Of a stretch of DNA of 64,000 nt, positions 10,695 through 21,171 are shown in pieces (the first letter of the stretch is position 1; every line of letters begins with the position of its first letter). The stretch spans positions 1,612,001-1,676,000 of the forward strand of contig JANFOG010000005.1 of assembly GCA_024336345.1 (NCBI GenBank), read 5' to 3'. The stretch is from Mariannaea sp. PMI_226. Its lineage: Eukaryota > Ascomycota > Sordariomycetes > Hypocreales > Nectriaceae. Position numbers and translations under genes: made by a program. The notes beneath the pieces are model-generated. The model saw nothing but the letters and a program-made list of their open reading frames with translations, was not told the origin of the DNA and searched no databases.

Positions 10695-12666
10695 TTACTT
10701 GTTCAGTTTTTCATCCATTGTCTTCCTCCACCGGTTCGAATTCCTTAGCAGGATCCAGATGCCAAAGTAGCTGCAAATCAAACAGAAAACACAAATGATT
10801 GTAAAAACCCAGCCGACATCGATAGCATTGATCCATGGAGCGGCGACGATTGCGCAGATGCAGCTGAGGAGATTGCGGACAAAGTTGTTGACCGCGACAC
10901 CAGCGGAGCTGCGCTTGCGAACGAATTCAGTGAGCATCGTTGTCGCAGCTGCCTTTGGAGAGGATGATAGTTAGTACTTTTTAAGTATATCAAAGAAGCG
11001 TGAGAGAAAAGGGTGAGGGTATGGAGACTTACAAAGATAAGCATGGAAGCGACACCAAAGATGTAGAGCGCAATACAAGGGACGATGAAGTGAACGCCGT
11101 ACCTCAGCGTCCAGCCAAACATGAGTAGCGCAAGCGGATAGACGGTTACTGCAACCCACGCGTTCTCACGAAGTCGGTCTTCAGGTAGATAGATGAGCTT
11201 CCCCTTCTCATCGTAGCGGTTGGCCTTGCGAGCCTCTCGGGCCATGATATTGTCGATCCATCTGCCGCCAAAGATTGACCCTGTAAAGTATCCAATTCCA
11301 GAGGGTACGTACAGCAAACCGAGGATGAGCTGATTGTAGTTGTAAGGCGGGCGTGAGAACTTTTGCTGGATACCAATATTGACAATGTAGAGAGTGCCAA
11401 AGGCAATGGCAGAAATCATGACAGTGATGAAAACGGGTGGGTACCGAAGGTACAGAATAACTTTGAGGGGGTCAACTAGGAATCTGCGGAGTGACTTTGT
11501 GAACCGTTTTGTCTTCTCCTTGGCAGAGTCCATGGTACGCATCCTCTCGAGGTCTTCATTCTGCGTAGCAGGCGTACGTGGCTCTGGCGTACGCCGAGCC
11601 AACGTTTCGGGGAGAAAGAACAATATCAACAACACAATAATTACGCCGTAGATAGCAAGGAACCACATAGTGGCCCGCCAACTCAGTTCTTGTGTTACGA
11701 CACCACCGATAACAGGGGCGATAAGCGGTCCAAGCAGAGGGCCAAGATAGAATATGCTCATGGCTCTCCCGCGCTCGTAGACTTCAAACAAGTCGGCGAT
11801 AGAGCCAGCGCCTGTGGAATGGGCGCTCGCCGAGGCACCACCTGCAGCTAAGCGAAAAATGATCAACATGGTAATGTTGGTGCTGACGGCAGAGAGGATT
11901 GAGAAGATGACAAAAAGAGTGAAGGAGATGAGGTAGATGGTGCGACGACCAAACTCCTCAGAGAAGGAAGACCACCAAAGAGGAAAGATGGACATGGAAA
12001 TCAAGTAGAGCGCCACGGACAGGTTAGTGGTGGTTTCAGAGGCATGGAATTCCTTGGCCAACACGGGAAGTGCAGCTATGGAAGGGCTTTAGCATCGTCA
12101 AATCTGAGAGGGGACATACATGCAACATGTTTAGGGCGGGAGTACGTACGGTAAACAACAGTAGAGCCAAGGGGTGCGGCAGCCGTAGCCAAAGCAATGA
12201 TACAGACGAGTCCCCATTTTGTTGAACTTGGGTAGTCAGGTGGATAGTGTATTTCAGGGACGAGGGTAAGGCTGCCAAGGAAACCACGTCGTTCTGAGCG
12301 AGGAATGACAGAAGCACGCCGTGAACGTACAGATGAAGCTCTAGTTGGGCATCGTTGAATGGACTTCGAGCCTAGAGTTCCCAGAGGCTCTCCAATGGCA
12401 GCAATCTCAGTCTCGTGTACAGAGCCCGAGGGACGATGCTCCGACTTATCTGACTCCGAGCTGGATATGCTTAATCTCTCGAGTGTAAGGCCGTTTCCAT
12501 CCCGCTCAAGATCAAAACCAAGGTCGAAATCAATGTCAAGCTTTTCATCATCAATGACAGGCTTCCTGTTTCCGTCCCGCTCAAGGTCAAAATCAAGGTC
12601 AAAATCAATGTCAAGCTTTTTATCGTCAATGACGGACTTCATCTTGTCTTCGGATTTGACCGTCAT
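10695..12666 (-). CDS. MFS transporter, DHA1 (drug:H+ antiporter) family
   Basis: Exons 12666-12150, 12075-11033 and 10952-10695 (minus strand) give 605 aa. It is a probable plasma-membrane proton-coupled exporter of drugs or organic ions, close in style to yeast Qdr/Aqr1 transporters. After a polar cytosolic tail of about 150 residues come twelve predicted membrane segments. Splicing the first intron yields STVVYPALPVLAKEF, the usual end of segment 1. NLSVALYLISMSIFPLWW, the motif-A-like EEFGRRTIYL and the motif-C-like LGPLLGPLIAPVIGG follow. The start at 12666 (MTVKSEDK) is the first ATG of the open frame. The N-terminal tail carries a 25-residue tandem duplication rich in Asp, Phe and Leu (12493-12642), unusual for the family. 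Convergent with the PLP enzyme; no biosynthetic cluster is next to it, so the substrate is unknown. Confidence 0.92.
12493..12642 (-). repeat. 75-bp in-frame tandem duplication in the MFS transporter tail
   Basis: Two 75-base units (12493-12567 and 12568-12642) differ at only about ten positions. Each encodes a 25-residue unit containing KLDIDFDL and FDLERDGN. The copies are in frame, so the duplication is tolerated in the cytosolic tail. Confidence 0.9.
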
Positions 12667-14390
12667 CAGTCGGCTCCGGATATGTGGGACCAAAACAACT
12701 CAGGGAGAATGAAATGACTCGGAGATGACTCGAGAACAATGCAAGGTTTTTGTGATAGTGAGAAGGAACCAAGAAGGAATTACAGAACGTATGGAGACAC
12801 AAGGTTTAACAGAAGGGCCAACGAGGTTTGAGAAGGACAATGTTAAACCAAGTTTCTTGGAGGAAGAATCTTCTCGGGAATAAAGAGTGAATGACAAATC
12901 TTGAAGACTGGAAATAGGATCGCGGAGGCCAGTGAGGGCCACAGGTTAGTTCTTAAATGGCAAGTTTGTCGGATAATCTGAGCAGTTTCCTCTTTTCACG
13001 AGCCTTCCTCCGAGGCCTCTCCACCCACCCACTCGCAATTCACAACTCGGCAACCTAAGCCAGGAAGGAAAAGAAGACGGGGGGATGAAGACTTCCAAAG
13101 TCCTGTAAGTGGAGCTGATTGGCCGTGGTGGCGGAGTGGAGGAGTGGACGTTTGCCGACCACGGCGCCGACGAGTCGGGATTCCGGCACCAGAGGGAGAA
13201 AAAGGTGCCATGGTCGAATGCTATAACATGTCCAGCGATTGATGGTTGACCAATATTGAATCTCCCCCCCCCCCTCTGATAATGGTGAAAACTGGTCATC
13301 ACAAGAAGGCTCTAAGTAGGCGCTTGAGTGACGAACCCAACAAAGACACCACGGACCATTCATCCTGATCGCGGCGCTTCTTCACCTTCCTCACCCCTGC
13401 CGAACTGCAGGCCGGCAGTGTGATAGCCTTCCCGTCAGGCGCATGAGCATTGGGCATACCCCATGACGGGAAAATAGCCGAATATCACATTGCGCACGAT
13501 TGTCATGTCGAATCAGTCTGGGTTAAGCGCCATGCAACCTGCTGTTGTATTGGCATCTGCCGGTGCCAAGCGAGCACATCTCCCGGTTTTCAGTGCGCAG
13601 TGGTACGCAGTGGCGAGGTAGAGATCTTAGAGGAAGCCTGTGGTGTGTGCGACATAGGTTCTATATCGGAGCATGGTTGCAGGTAGGGCTGATCAGTTGC
13701 GAGTTTTGGACCCGATGTCGCTCGGGTTTAACGCGGCAATGGGGCATGTCGCGTTGATGGATCGACTGAGGATGTACGAATACGTTTGAAGTTGGTGATG
13801 AAGGAAGAGAATGATGAAAGTTGAGAAACAAGGAGGTGACTTATTAGAGAGAAGGAGGTTGAGAGGGTAAAGTAAAATAACTTGGGAAGATAAGGATAAG
13901 GCAGTCAGGCAATCAGGATATGATTGCTGATGTCAGCTAAATTTGTTGCGTTGACAAATTACCTACATTACCTCTATTATATAACAGCTGTAGCCTGTAA
14001 TCTGTAATCTATGGTTTGAGACATTGTTTGCTCACTAAGCTATCCGCTATGTACCAGATAGTAAAGCATCTCTTAGCATCAACGGTTTTCTAATGGCAAT
14101 GGCGGGGTGACTGATCCCCCGGGGAAAAAAAATTAAAAAAATTACAAGACCCAGGATTCTATTGGCGGGGCAAGTTAACTAACCCACACCTCACTGGTTT
14201 CATCCTAGTATGGTCTCTCTCCAAGTACAATACATCTTTGAGTCACCATTGCAGATTACATATCCGCATCTTATAGACACGCCTAGCTGCACATCCCTAG
14301 ATTCAAGATAACTAATTGATAGGCTGGCTTGGTCACTTCCTACCATAATTGATCAACTCGTCCATCGTACATCATACATCATACATCAGC
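12667..14390. promoter_or_regulatory. Divergent intergenic region, MFS transporter / PRO2
   Basis: A 1.7-kb space between two divergent starts. No gene is supported: frames around 12946-13363 (minus) and 13450-13757 (plus) have no motifs. It contains a C-run at about 13263-13274 and several GAAGGAGG-like purine tracts around 13800-13870. The last 200 bases should hold the PRO2 leader. No specific site was assigned. Confidence 0.5.
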
Positions 14391-15828
14391 ATGTCTCTGA
14401 CCAACGCGTCCCCCGAGGCCGCTGCCTCTGCTGCAAAGACAGCCTCGTTCGCCCTCGCTACTCTTCCCGTCTCCGCCCGCAACGAGGCTCTGGAGATCAT
14501 CCATGCCGCTCTCACAGAAGCCAAGGACGCCATCCTCGCTGCCAATGCCCGTGACCTCGATCTCGCCCGCAAGTCTGCTGCCGATGGCTCTCTTAGCCAA
14601 GCCCTCGTATCCAGACTTGACTTGGGCAAGAAGGGCAAGTGGGAGGATATGCTCAAGGGTATCCTGGATGTGAGGGACCTCCAAGATCCAGGTATGCATC
14701 CATTTACGTCTCACACACATCCTGCACATCCTTGCTCCTATTCCCAGTTACGCCACTTGCTTTGGACACCGCCTCTAATATCCCTCGCTAGTTGGACAAG
14801 TTCAGATGAGAACAAAGCTTGATGATGACCTCATCATGGAGCGTGTCTCGTGTCCTATTGGTGTTCTTCTCATCATCTTCGAGGCCCGCCCTGAGGTCAT
14901 TGCCAACATTGCATCTCTTGCTATCAAGTCTGGAAATGCCGCCATTTTGAAAGGTGGGAAGGAGTCAACTGAGTCATTTGTGGCCATCTCTCAGGTCATC
15001 TCCGCCGCCCTCGAGAAGACCCAGGTCCCCAACTCCGCCATCCAGCTCGTAACCACTCGCGATGTTATTGCCCAGCTCCTCGCCCAGGACCGTTATATTG
15101 ATCTTGTCATCCCCCGTGGTTCCAATGACCTTGTCCGTTACATCAAGGAATCCACGAAGATTCCCGTCCTCGGTCATGCTGATGGCCTCTGCCACATCTA
15201 CCTTGCCGACTCCGCGGACAAGGACAAGGCTATTACCGCTATTGTCGACTCCAAGACCAGCTATCCAGCCGCATGTAACGCTGTGGAGACCCTCCTCGTC
15301 CAGGACTCTGCTTTGACCACTATCTTCCCTGCTGTTGCTTCCGCTCTTGCTGCCAAGGGTGTTTCCCTGCGCTGCGATGCCGCGAGCAAGGCTGCCATCG
15401 ATTCCTTGTCGCTCGAGGGCATCCAGGATGCTACTGCCGAAGACTACGACACTGAGCACTTGTCTCTGATCCTCAGTGTCAAGTCCGTGCCCGATCTCTC
15501 CTCGGCTATCGAGCACATCAACACTCACGGCTCCCACCACACCGACGCCATTCTCACCTCCAACGCCGCCGACGCTGAGCGCTTCATGAACGAGGTCGAC
15601 TCGGCTGGCGTGTACTGGAATGCTGCTACACGTCTGGCCGACGGAATGCGCTACGGCTTTGGCACCGAGGTCGGCATCAGCACCAATAAGATCCACGCGC
15701 GTGGTCCTGTCGGCCTGGAAGGCCTAACCATTTACAAGTACAAGATTCGTGGAGACTACCAAGCTACCGCGAGTTATGGTGAAGGGGAGGGCAAGCGTCC
15801 CTGGAAGCACGAGAGACTGCCCTTGTAA
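14391..15828 (+). CDS. pro2: Gamma-glutamyl phosphate reductase (proline biosynthesis)
   Basis: Exons 14391-14691 and 14792-15828 give 445 aa. The enzyme reduces gamma-glutamyl phosphate to glutamate semialdehyde with NADPH, the second step of proline synthesis. It has the aldehyde-dehydrogenase fold: SCPIGVLLIIFEARPEV near the N-side, GNAAILKGGKES in the cofactor region, VIPRGSNDLVRYI, and the catalytic cysteine C262 in SYPAACNAVETLL. A C-terminal TEVGISTNKIHARGPVGLEGL block completes it. The intron splits a valine codon and restores VGQVQMRTKLDDDL. It is a stand-alone enzyme, not a fused P5C synthase, as usual in fungi. The ATG at 14391 is preferred over a possible upstream start at 14349, since MSLTNASPEAAA matches the length of the family. 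Confidence 0.96.
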
Positions 15829-16171
15829 AATATCAGAGAATGTAATAAAGAAAGCACAATGGTAATAAAATAAACGGCCGACGGCGTTTGATTTGGAAAG
15901 GTCCGTCCTTGTTGCGTCTTGTTGAAAATCTGGAAATGGTCATGATCAAAGAACTCCTGGCCAATGACCGACTTGGTTGAATACAAAAGAAGTATCCCTT
16001 GATAATATAGTAGCAATCATATCATTAGTCTACGTGAAATGGCATCGCCTCGAAACCTGATTTTAGATGACACGGAGAGTAGCGTAGTGCTGAAGACTCT
16101 CATTCTCATAATTCCGAATTCCCATACGATGGTGACCCCAAACCCTCATATCCGAGTCCCTTCAGAAGTCC
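15829..16171. other. Shared 3' region between PRO2 and RPA1
   Basis: The 343 bases between two convergent stops contain both 3' UTRs, including an AATAAA-like stretch near 15843-15872. Nothing else is visible. Confidence 0.6.
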
Positions 16172-18179
16172 TTACGCACTGATTTCGTACTGCTTAATCA
16201 ACTCCGCCAGCTTGTCTCCCTCAGACTTGAAGTCTATGAGTGTCAAGCTCATCACTTGGTGTCGAACCCTACGGATTCATGTTAGTTTTGCATTTCATTT
16301 TTCGCCGAGAACAGCACTTGTGGGTAGGTACTCACTTTTCTGAGTCGTTGAATGTTTCAGACTTTGCTCTGCATCGGAAGATGAGCTTTTTGCAGTTGGC
16401 CTCTTCGAACGCTGCCATGAATGCGACGTCATCCTTGTCCTTGAGTTCCATCAATTCGGAGGCGGAACGGCCCAAGATCATGCGGCCGGCGTCATCGAAG
16501 CAGCTTAGCCACTGATGGCTAGTGTGATCCGCAACGTTTATCGACAAGATATATCGATATTCAGGCTTGTCCATGGTCAATGAACACTTGTCGCAGAGCC
16601 AGGAGCCGTCACCCATCTCTGTTACCTTTTTGTTGCAACGCTCTTTTGTGTTGGAACAGGCAGGGTAACAGAAGTTTTCCTGCTTGATGTAGACAATAGT
16701 GGCATTGATAGTGTAATATGCGGGTTCGGGGTCCATGCCAAGGTTCTCCTCCTTCACCTGAGAGATTGTCTTGATAACATCCTTCCGGCCCGTAGCGCCG
16801 CCAAGGGTGGAGGTGTTCTGGTGGGTAGCAAAGGAGTTCGTTCGGCCAGTTGAGTCGTACCAGCCTTTCAGCCTATGGGCATCAGGGATATCTGGGTCGA
16901 CACTCATGGTTCCCGATGATAACAAGCTCAAGCTTTTGCCATTGAAATCTGAAACTTTGGTGCCCTTGAAGGCGACAACAGACTCTGGGGGTGCGTCGAA
17001 TGAGCTTGCTGTCTTACCCCAGATGGTAACACGAACAGAGAAGCCAGTGTCATCGACCATGGTGAGATCTCGCTTTGAGAACGGCCTGCCATCTTTCTTG
17101 GAGGTGATCTCTCCAACCTCGCCAACATCCTTCAAAACACCAATGATATCAACTGTACTGTCCTTCTCCACAGATTGCAACTCCTGAATAGTGCAAAAGT
17201 TGAACCTCACTTGGGGCACATTTGTCTGGTCTTCGGCCTTCTCGATGAGTGTATCACGCTCAAAGGTCAGCTCGTAGTCGTTGGGGAGGTTGGAGAATTG
17301 TTTCTTTGCCAATTGAACTCGGCATGGTGTGTGGATGTAATAGACAGAACCTTCCTGTAGGAGATCGTAAAAGGCATCGCACTGATCGTTAAAGCCAGTT
17401 GCCTTAATCTCACCACTCTCATCAAGTAAGTTGACACTAAAGAGCTTTCCTTCTCCAGTGGGTTTGTGCCAAGTCTTGATGTCGGACTTGAAGGTGACTC
17501 GTGCCTTGATCGTCCATTTGTGTGCGAAGGGAGACAGACCCTCGATGGGGTAAATGTGGAGACCGCCATGTGTTGCCGGCCGTGAGGGCATAGCCTTCGG
17601 TTGCTGCTGGACTACGGGCTTGGTTTCCTCTTCCTTCTTGACACCGTAGAAATCGTTCCCTGTGATGGTTGTATCTTCCGCTGCCTTGGATTCGACCGCG
17701 ATCGGATTGCCGATCTTCTCGTGCACGCCCAGGGATTCGATAACTTCAAGATCGAGAATGACCATGATGCTTCTATGTATTAGTAAAATGTTGCGTCAAA
17801 AGACGGGTTGTTACGCACTTCTTTCCCTTAACGTTGTTCGGGGTATATTGCTTGACGCGAGCAATGGCACCCCGTTGTAGCTTGCCTTCGTGAACGACAT
17901 GGTTGGCCTGAGTGCCAAGCATGGTCTGAACGTAGTGCTGGCTGTCGCTCATAACGAGTCGGTACCGGTCTCCTCCTTGGGCTGAGGGTGCCATCTGCTT
18001 AATCTGAAGACATTGCATGACAGGGACGGGGAACAGCTTGGCAGCCTTGTCCGGATCATTGAAGATCACGCTTATATCGGTCAGTCTCAACAGAACCAAT
18101 ATTGGACGTGATATGGGAAAGCGGAAGAGAAAACATACTCGATGGCGCCTCGTGAAAGGGCAGAAGCAGCAGCATCCAT
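16172..18179 (-). CDS. rfa1: Replication protein A 70-kDa subunit (RPA1/Rfa1)
   Basis: Exons 18179-18139, 18070-17819, 17772-16336 and 16268-16172 (minus strand) give 608 aa, the usual length. It is the large subunit of the RPA heterotrimer that coats single-stranded DNA in replication, repair and checkpoint signalling. An N-terminal OB fold (about 1-110, IDVIFNDPDKA) joins by a Pro/Gln linker to the DNA-binding OB folds starting at YPIEGLSPFAHKWTIKARVT. The C-terminal OB fold carries the zinc ribbon C-x6-C-x13-C-x2-C (ACSNTKERC ... WLCDKC). The four exons had to be joined: the 46-base intron at 17773-17818 has a TACTAAT branch point, and the last exon supplies the end LIKQYEISA. An MCB-like cluster lies just upstream. 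All core features are intact. Confidence 0.96.
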
Positions 18180-18889
18180 TGTCGCGAGTTGTGCAGAAGT
18201 TGAAGTATTGTCAAGTGTCTCTCGTCAAGAAGTCAATTTGACGATGGGATGCTGCAATGTTGAGAGGAGTATGTTCGTAATTTTGTGTGGGGGCGAATGA
18301 TGCCTGTAACGCGTTCAGCGCGTTGAGTGGAAACGCGACTGCAGTCACTCTCAATCTAGCGGGGTTGGTGGCTTATGTAATGCGAATCACGTTCAAGACA
18401 ACCAGCGAGCTCACCAATGGAAGGTACCTACATTATTAGGTACCTTACCTAAGAGGTGACGTATTCCGATTTTACTGGCGTGATTTGATCTGGATGTGAG
18501 GGGAAGCACCAAGCTACTGTACCTATCCGAGTTTATCTAGTATTAGCATGACTGGCAAACATCGTCAAGAGCTTGAGAAAAAAACGAATGCAGTGATTCT
18601 ATTTTGTTAATCTTTATGAATTTTCAAGTAATAAAGAGGCTGGTCCTATTATTTCCGATTTATTGAATGAATTTGTTTCATGTGATATTCTCATCGTGCA
18701 AGAGCTGTTCCTTTTGTCTACCCCTCCAACGTGACGTACTCTTACTCTTCGTAAATTGCTGCTTCCAGCTCCCCTTCATCATATATCTAACCCCTCATTC
18801 TTCTATTCGTCACCATCATCCTATTCCATCAACGCGACGTGAATTGTGTACATCAATTCTGACTGCTGGTTCGTACATTCAACTAGGCT
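18180..18889. promoter_or_regulatory. Divergent promoter region of RPA1 and the dienelactone hydrolase gene
   Basis: The 710 bases contain no gene. Nearest RPA1 is a cluster of CGCG elements (18309-18338). In the middle, AGGTACCT occurs twice with flanking TACCTA words (18423-18455). The part before 18890 is CT-rich leader. Confidence 0.6.
18309..18338 (-). promoter_or_regulatory. Cluster of MCB-like CGCG elements upstream of RPA1
   Basis: ACGCGT at 18309-18314, an ACGCGC on the minus strand at 18318-18323 and ACGCGA at 18333-18338 lie within 30 bases, 130-160 bases before the RPA1 ATG. ACGCGT is the MluI cell-cycle box bound by MBF in yeasts, which drives G1/S genes such as RPA. Function here is inferred. 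Confidence 0.5.
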
Positions 18890-19981
18890 ATGACCGACGC
18901 CGACAATGCAACTCGCGCTCCCGAGAGCGACGCCCAGGAGTCAACCCCCGTTGTGGGTGAGCATTGTGTAACAGATCGGCCAACTCGTATGCCATTTTTT
19001 TTCTTTGTTTATTCCTAGATTTCATTGCTAATCAAGAATTTGCAGCTTTGGGTCAGTCTTCTACCGGTGAGATCATCAAACTTGATGATATCGAGGTACA
19101 CCAGCCCAGAGCCGACTTCACTATGAGCCGATACTGACTCTCAACTTAGGTCTACATCTCCAAGCCTGCCGACTATCCCCATGCTCCAAGTCGCCTCCTC
19201 CTCCTTCTCACTGGTGGCACTGGTATCAAATCAATCAACAATCAACTACAGGCTGACAAGTATGCTTCGGAGGGGTTCCTCGTCCTCATGCCTGACATGT
19301 TCGGCGGGGACACAGCTCCCGTTGCGACATCGATCACCGATGATTCAACCTCGTTCCTCGAACAATTCAAAATCAAGGCTGTTGAGGTAACAAAATCGTT
19401 TTTCATTGACATGTGGCTCGCCCGCATCACTGAACAAAAGGTTCTCCCAATTTTGCACAAGGTCATCGAAGCCGCTAAGGTACAGTACTCCGATGCTGTA
19501 AAGCAGGGTGATGGCATCTATGCGGTAGGATACTGCATTGGCGCACGCTTTGTTTTGCTGTTGGCCAAGAAAACAGAGCCGCTGGGAGATAGTGAAGACG
19601 CGGAAGCTGCACAGATCCGTACCGGACCCTACATCAAGGTTGGCGCCCTAGCTCATCCTGCCTCAGTCGTGCCGGATGATTTCCAAGATGTTAGCGTTCC
19701 GCTGAGCTTGGTATGTGTTGAGGAAGACCCGCTGTTCCCTGACAAGGTGAGAACAGCAGGTGAGGATATCATGTCGAACGCCGACTTGGAGCATGAAGTT
19801 CAGGTATACCCTGGCGTACCCCATGGTAAGACATATCGTTCAAGACTCCGACTGTTCGGATAAATGCTGAATTCGTATCTACTTAGGATTCGCTGTTGTG
19901 GGTGAGTATGAGGACGAATCAATCCAAGATGCCCAGGCTACAGCATATGAGCAGATGCTCAGCTGGATTCAAGCACATTGA
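18890..19981 (+). CDS. Dienelactone hydrolase family protein
   Basis: Exons 18890-18956, 19046-19095, 19150-19825 and 19887-19981 give 295 aa. It is an alpha/beta hydrolase of the dienelactone hydrolase family, probably cytosolic. The nucleophile motif GYCIGAR (C168), PHGF near the C-terminus for the catalytic His, and an acid in the strand before it are present. The block VYISKPADYPHAP...LLLLLTGGTGIKS and the segment IDMWLARITEQKVLP are typical of the fungal paralogue group. The 50-base second exon is flanked by a CAG acceptor and GTACAC donor, and the join gives GEIIKLDDIEVYISKP. The N-terminal 22 residues are polar and poorly conserved; a later start is possible but the acidic leader exon splices in frame. 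The natural substrate is unknown: most fungal members have no proven reaction on dienelactone. It ends 114 bases from the convergent quinone oxidoreductase. Confidence 0.9.
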
Positions 19982-20095
19982 ATCACTCTCAATTCATATC
20001 GTGTTTTTCTTTCTTTGCTTGGGATCTGAGGACAAGCATGGCATAAGGTTATCAACCTGACTCTTTTCATGAACGAGATACGAAGAATCCGATAC

Positions 20096-21171
20096 TCAAG
20101 AAATAGTGCAAATGATCTTTCCAACATTCTTGGCATCCTCCATCAGTTTGTGAGCCTCTTGGATCTCTTCCCATGGCAGAACCTTGTCCACAAAGATTTG
20201 AAGCTTTCCTGACTCAAAGTCCGGGAGGTACTCCTCCAGTCTATCACGTAGCTTGCCTTGATATTCCTCATCCCGGCTTCTCAATGTGCTACCTTCGATC
20301 CGAATTCGCTTGTACAGGATCTGTGAAATGTCAGCATCCGGGACCTTGCCTCCGCTGAGCGTACCCAAGATCACGACGCGGGCGTCACGCGCGGACACGT
20401 CCAGGTTCTTTTGGAAATAGTTGCCACCGACGAAGTCGACGATGTAGTCCACGCCCTTGCCACCGGTCCTCTTCTTGATCTCATCCGCCCAGTCTTGGGT
20501 CTTGTAGTTGAATGCTGCTGTGGCACCGAGCTTCGAGGTGATAAAGTCGCACTTGTCCTGTGTTCCAGCCGTGGCATAAACCTCCGAGGCGCCCGCCACA
20601 AGGGACAGCTGAATGCCAGAGATGGATACACTTGACGCACCCGCATGCCACAAGATCGATTTTCCCTGCGTAAAGCCGAGGACAAGGTGCAGCGCCTGCG
20701 TCGCTGTAATCCACGTCTCGGGGATTCCGGCACATGTCTCAAAGCTCAAAGCCTTGGGCTTGTGGAGCAACATGCGCGTACTGACAGCAATGTACTCGGC
20801 GTAGGCGCCGCCGTAGGCCAGACCGAAGACTTCATCACCTTTCTTGAAGCCGCCACCATCACCGGGTCCGAAAGCTTCAATTATCCCGCTGAACTCGACA
20901 CCCAGAGTTGATGGAGCCTGGGGAGGAACCGGGTAGAAGCCACGACGCTGGATAATGTCCATGCGGTTGATACCAAACGCCTTGATTTTCACAAGGGCCT
21001 GGCCGTCGGCGGGAGAAGGCACAGGAGTCTGGTCATTGATGAAAAGAGCATCGCGCTCGCCTGCACCACCCCGGATGTCTAATACACAAGCAAGGTGAGC
21101 ATGCTGCTAGCTCTTGAGCTGAGGAATTTTTATCTTGATATCATACCAACTGCTTTCATAAGACCTGCCAT
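20096..21171 (-). CDS. PIG3/TP53I3-type NAD(P)H quinone oxidoreductase (MDR superfamily)
   Basis: Exons 21171-21147 and 21078-20096 (minus strand) give 335 aa. The protein is a zinc-free medium-chain dehydrogenase of the quinone oxidoreductase group, likely reducing quinones with NADPH. Marks include FGINRMDIIQRRGFYPVPP, LGVEFSGII, IPETWITATQALHL, the nucleotide loop HAGASSVSISGIQLS, and the PIG3-like end RSRDEEYQGKLRDRLEEYLPDF ... EIQEAHKLMEDAKNVGKI. The structural zinc cysteine cluster of alcohol dehydrogenases is absent, as expected. The 25-base first exon codes MAGLMKAV and is needed to reach a proper ATG; the 983-base second exon otherwise has no upstream start. The nucleotide loop reads ASSVSISG where human PIG3 has LSGVGTAA, a modest change. 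Role in stress or xenobiotic reduction is inferred. Confidence 0.93.

Noticed and set aside
8953..21171. Secondary-metabolite or catabolic gene cluster (MFS, hydrolase, oxidoreductase, PLP enzyme close together)
   Set aside because: The genes are interleaved with housekeeping genes (PRO2, RPA1), with no core synthase or cluster regulator.
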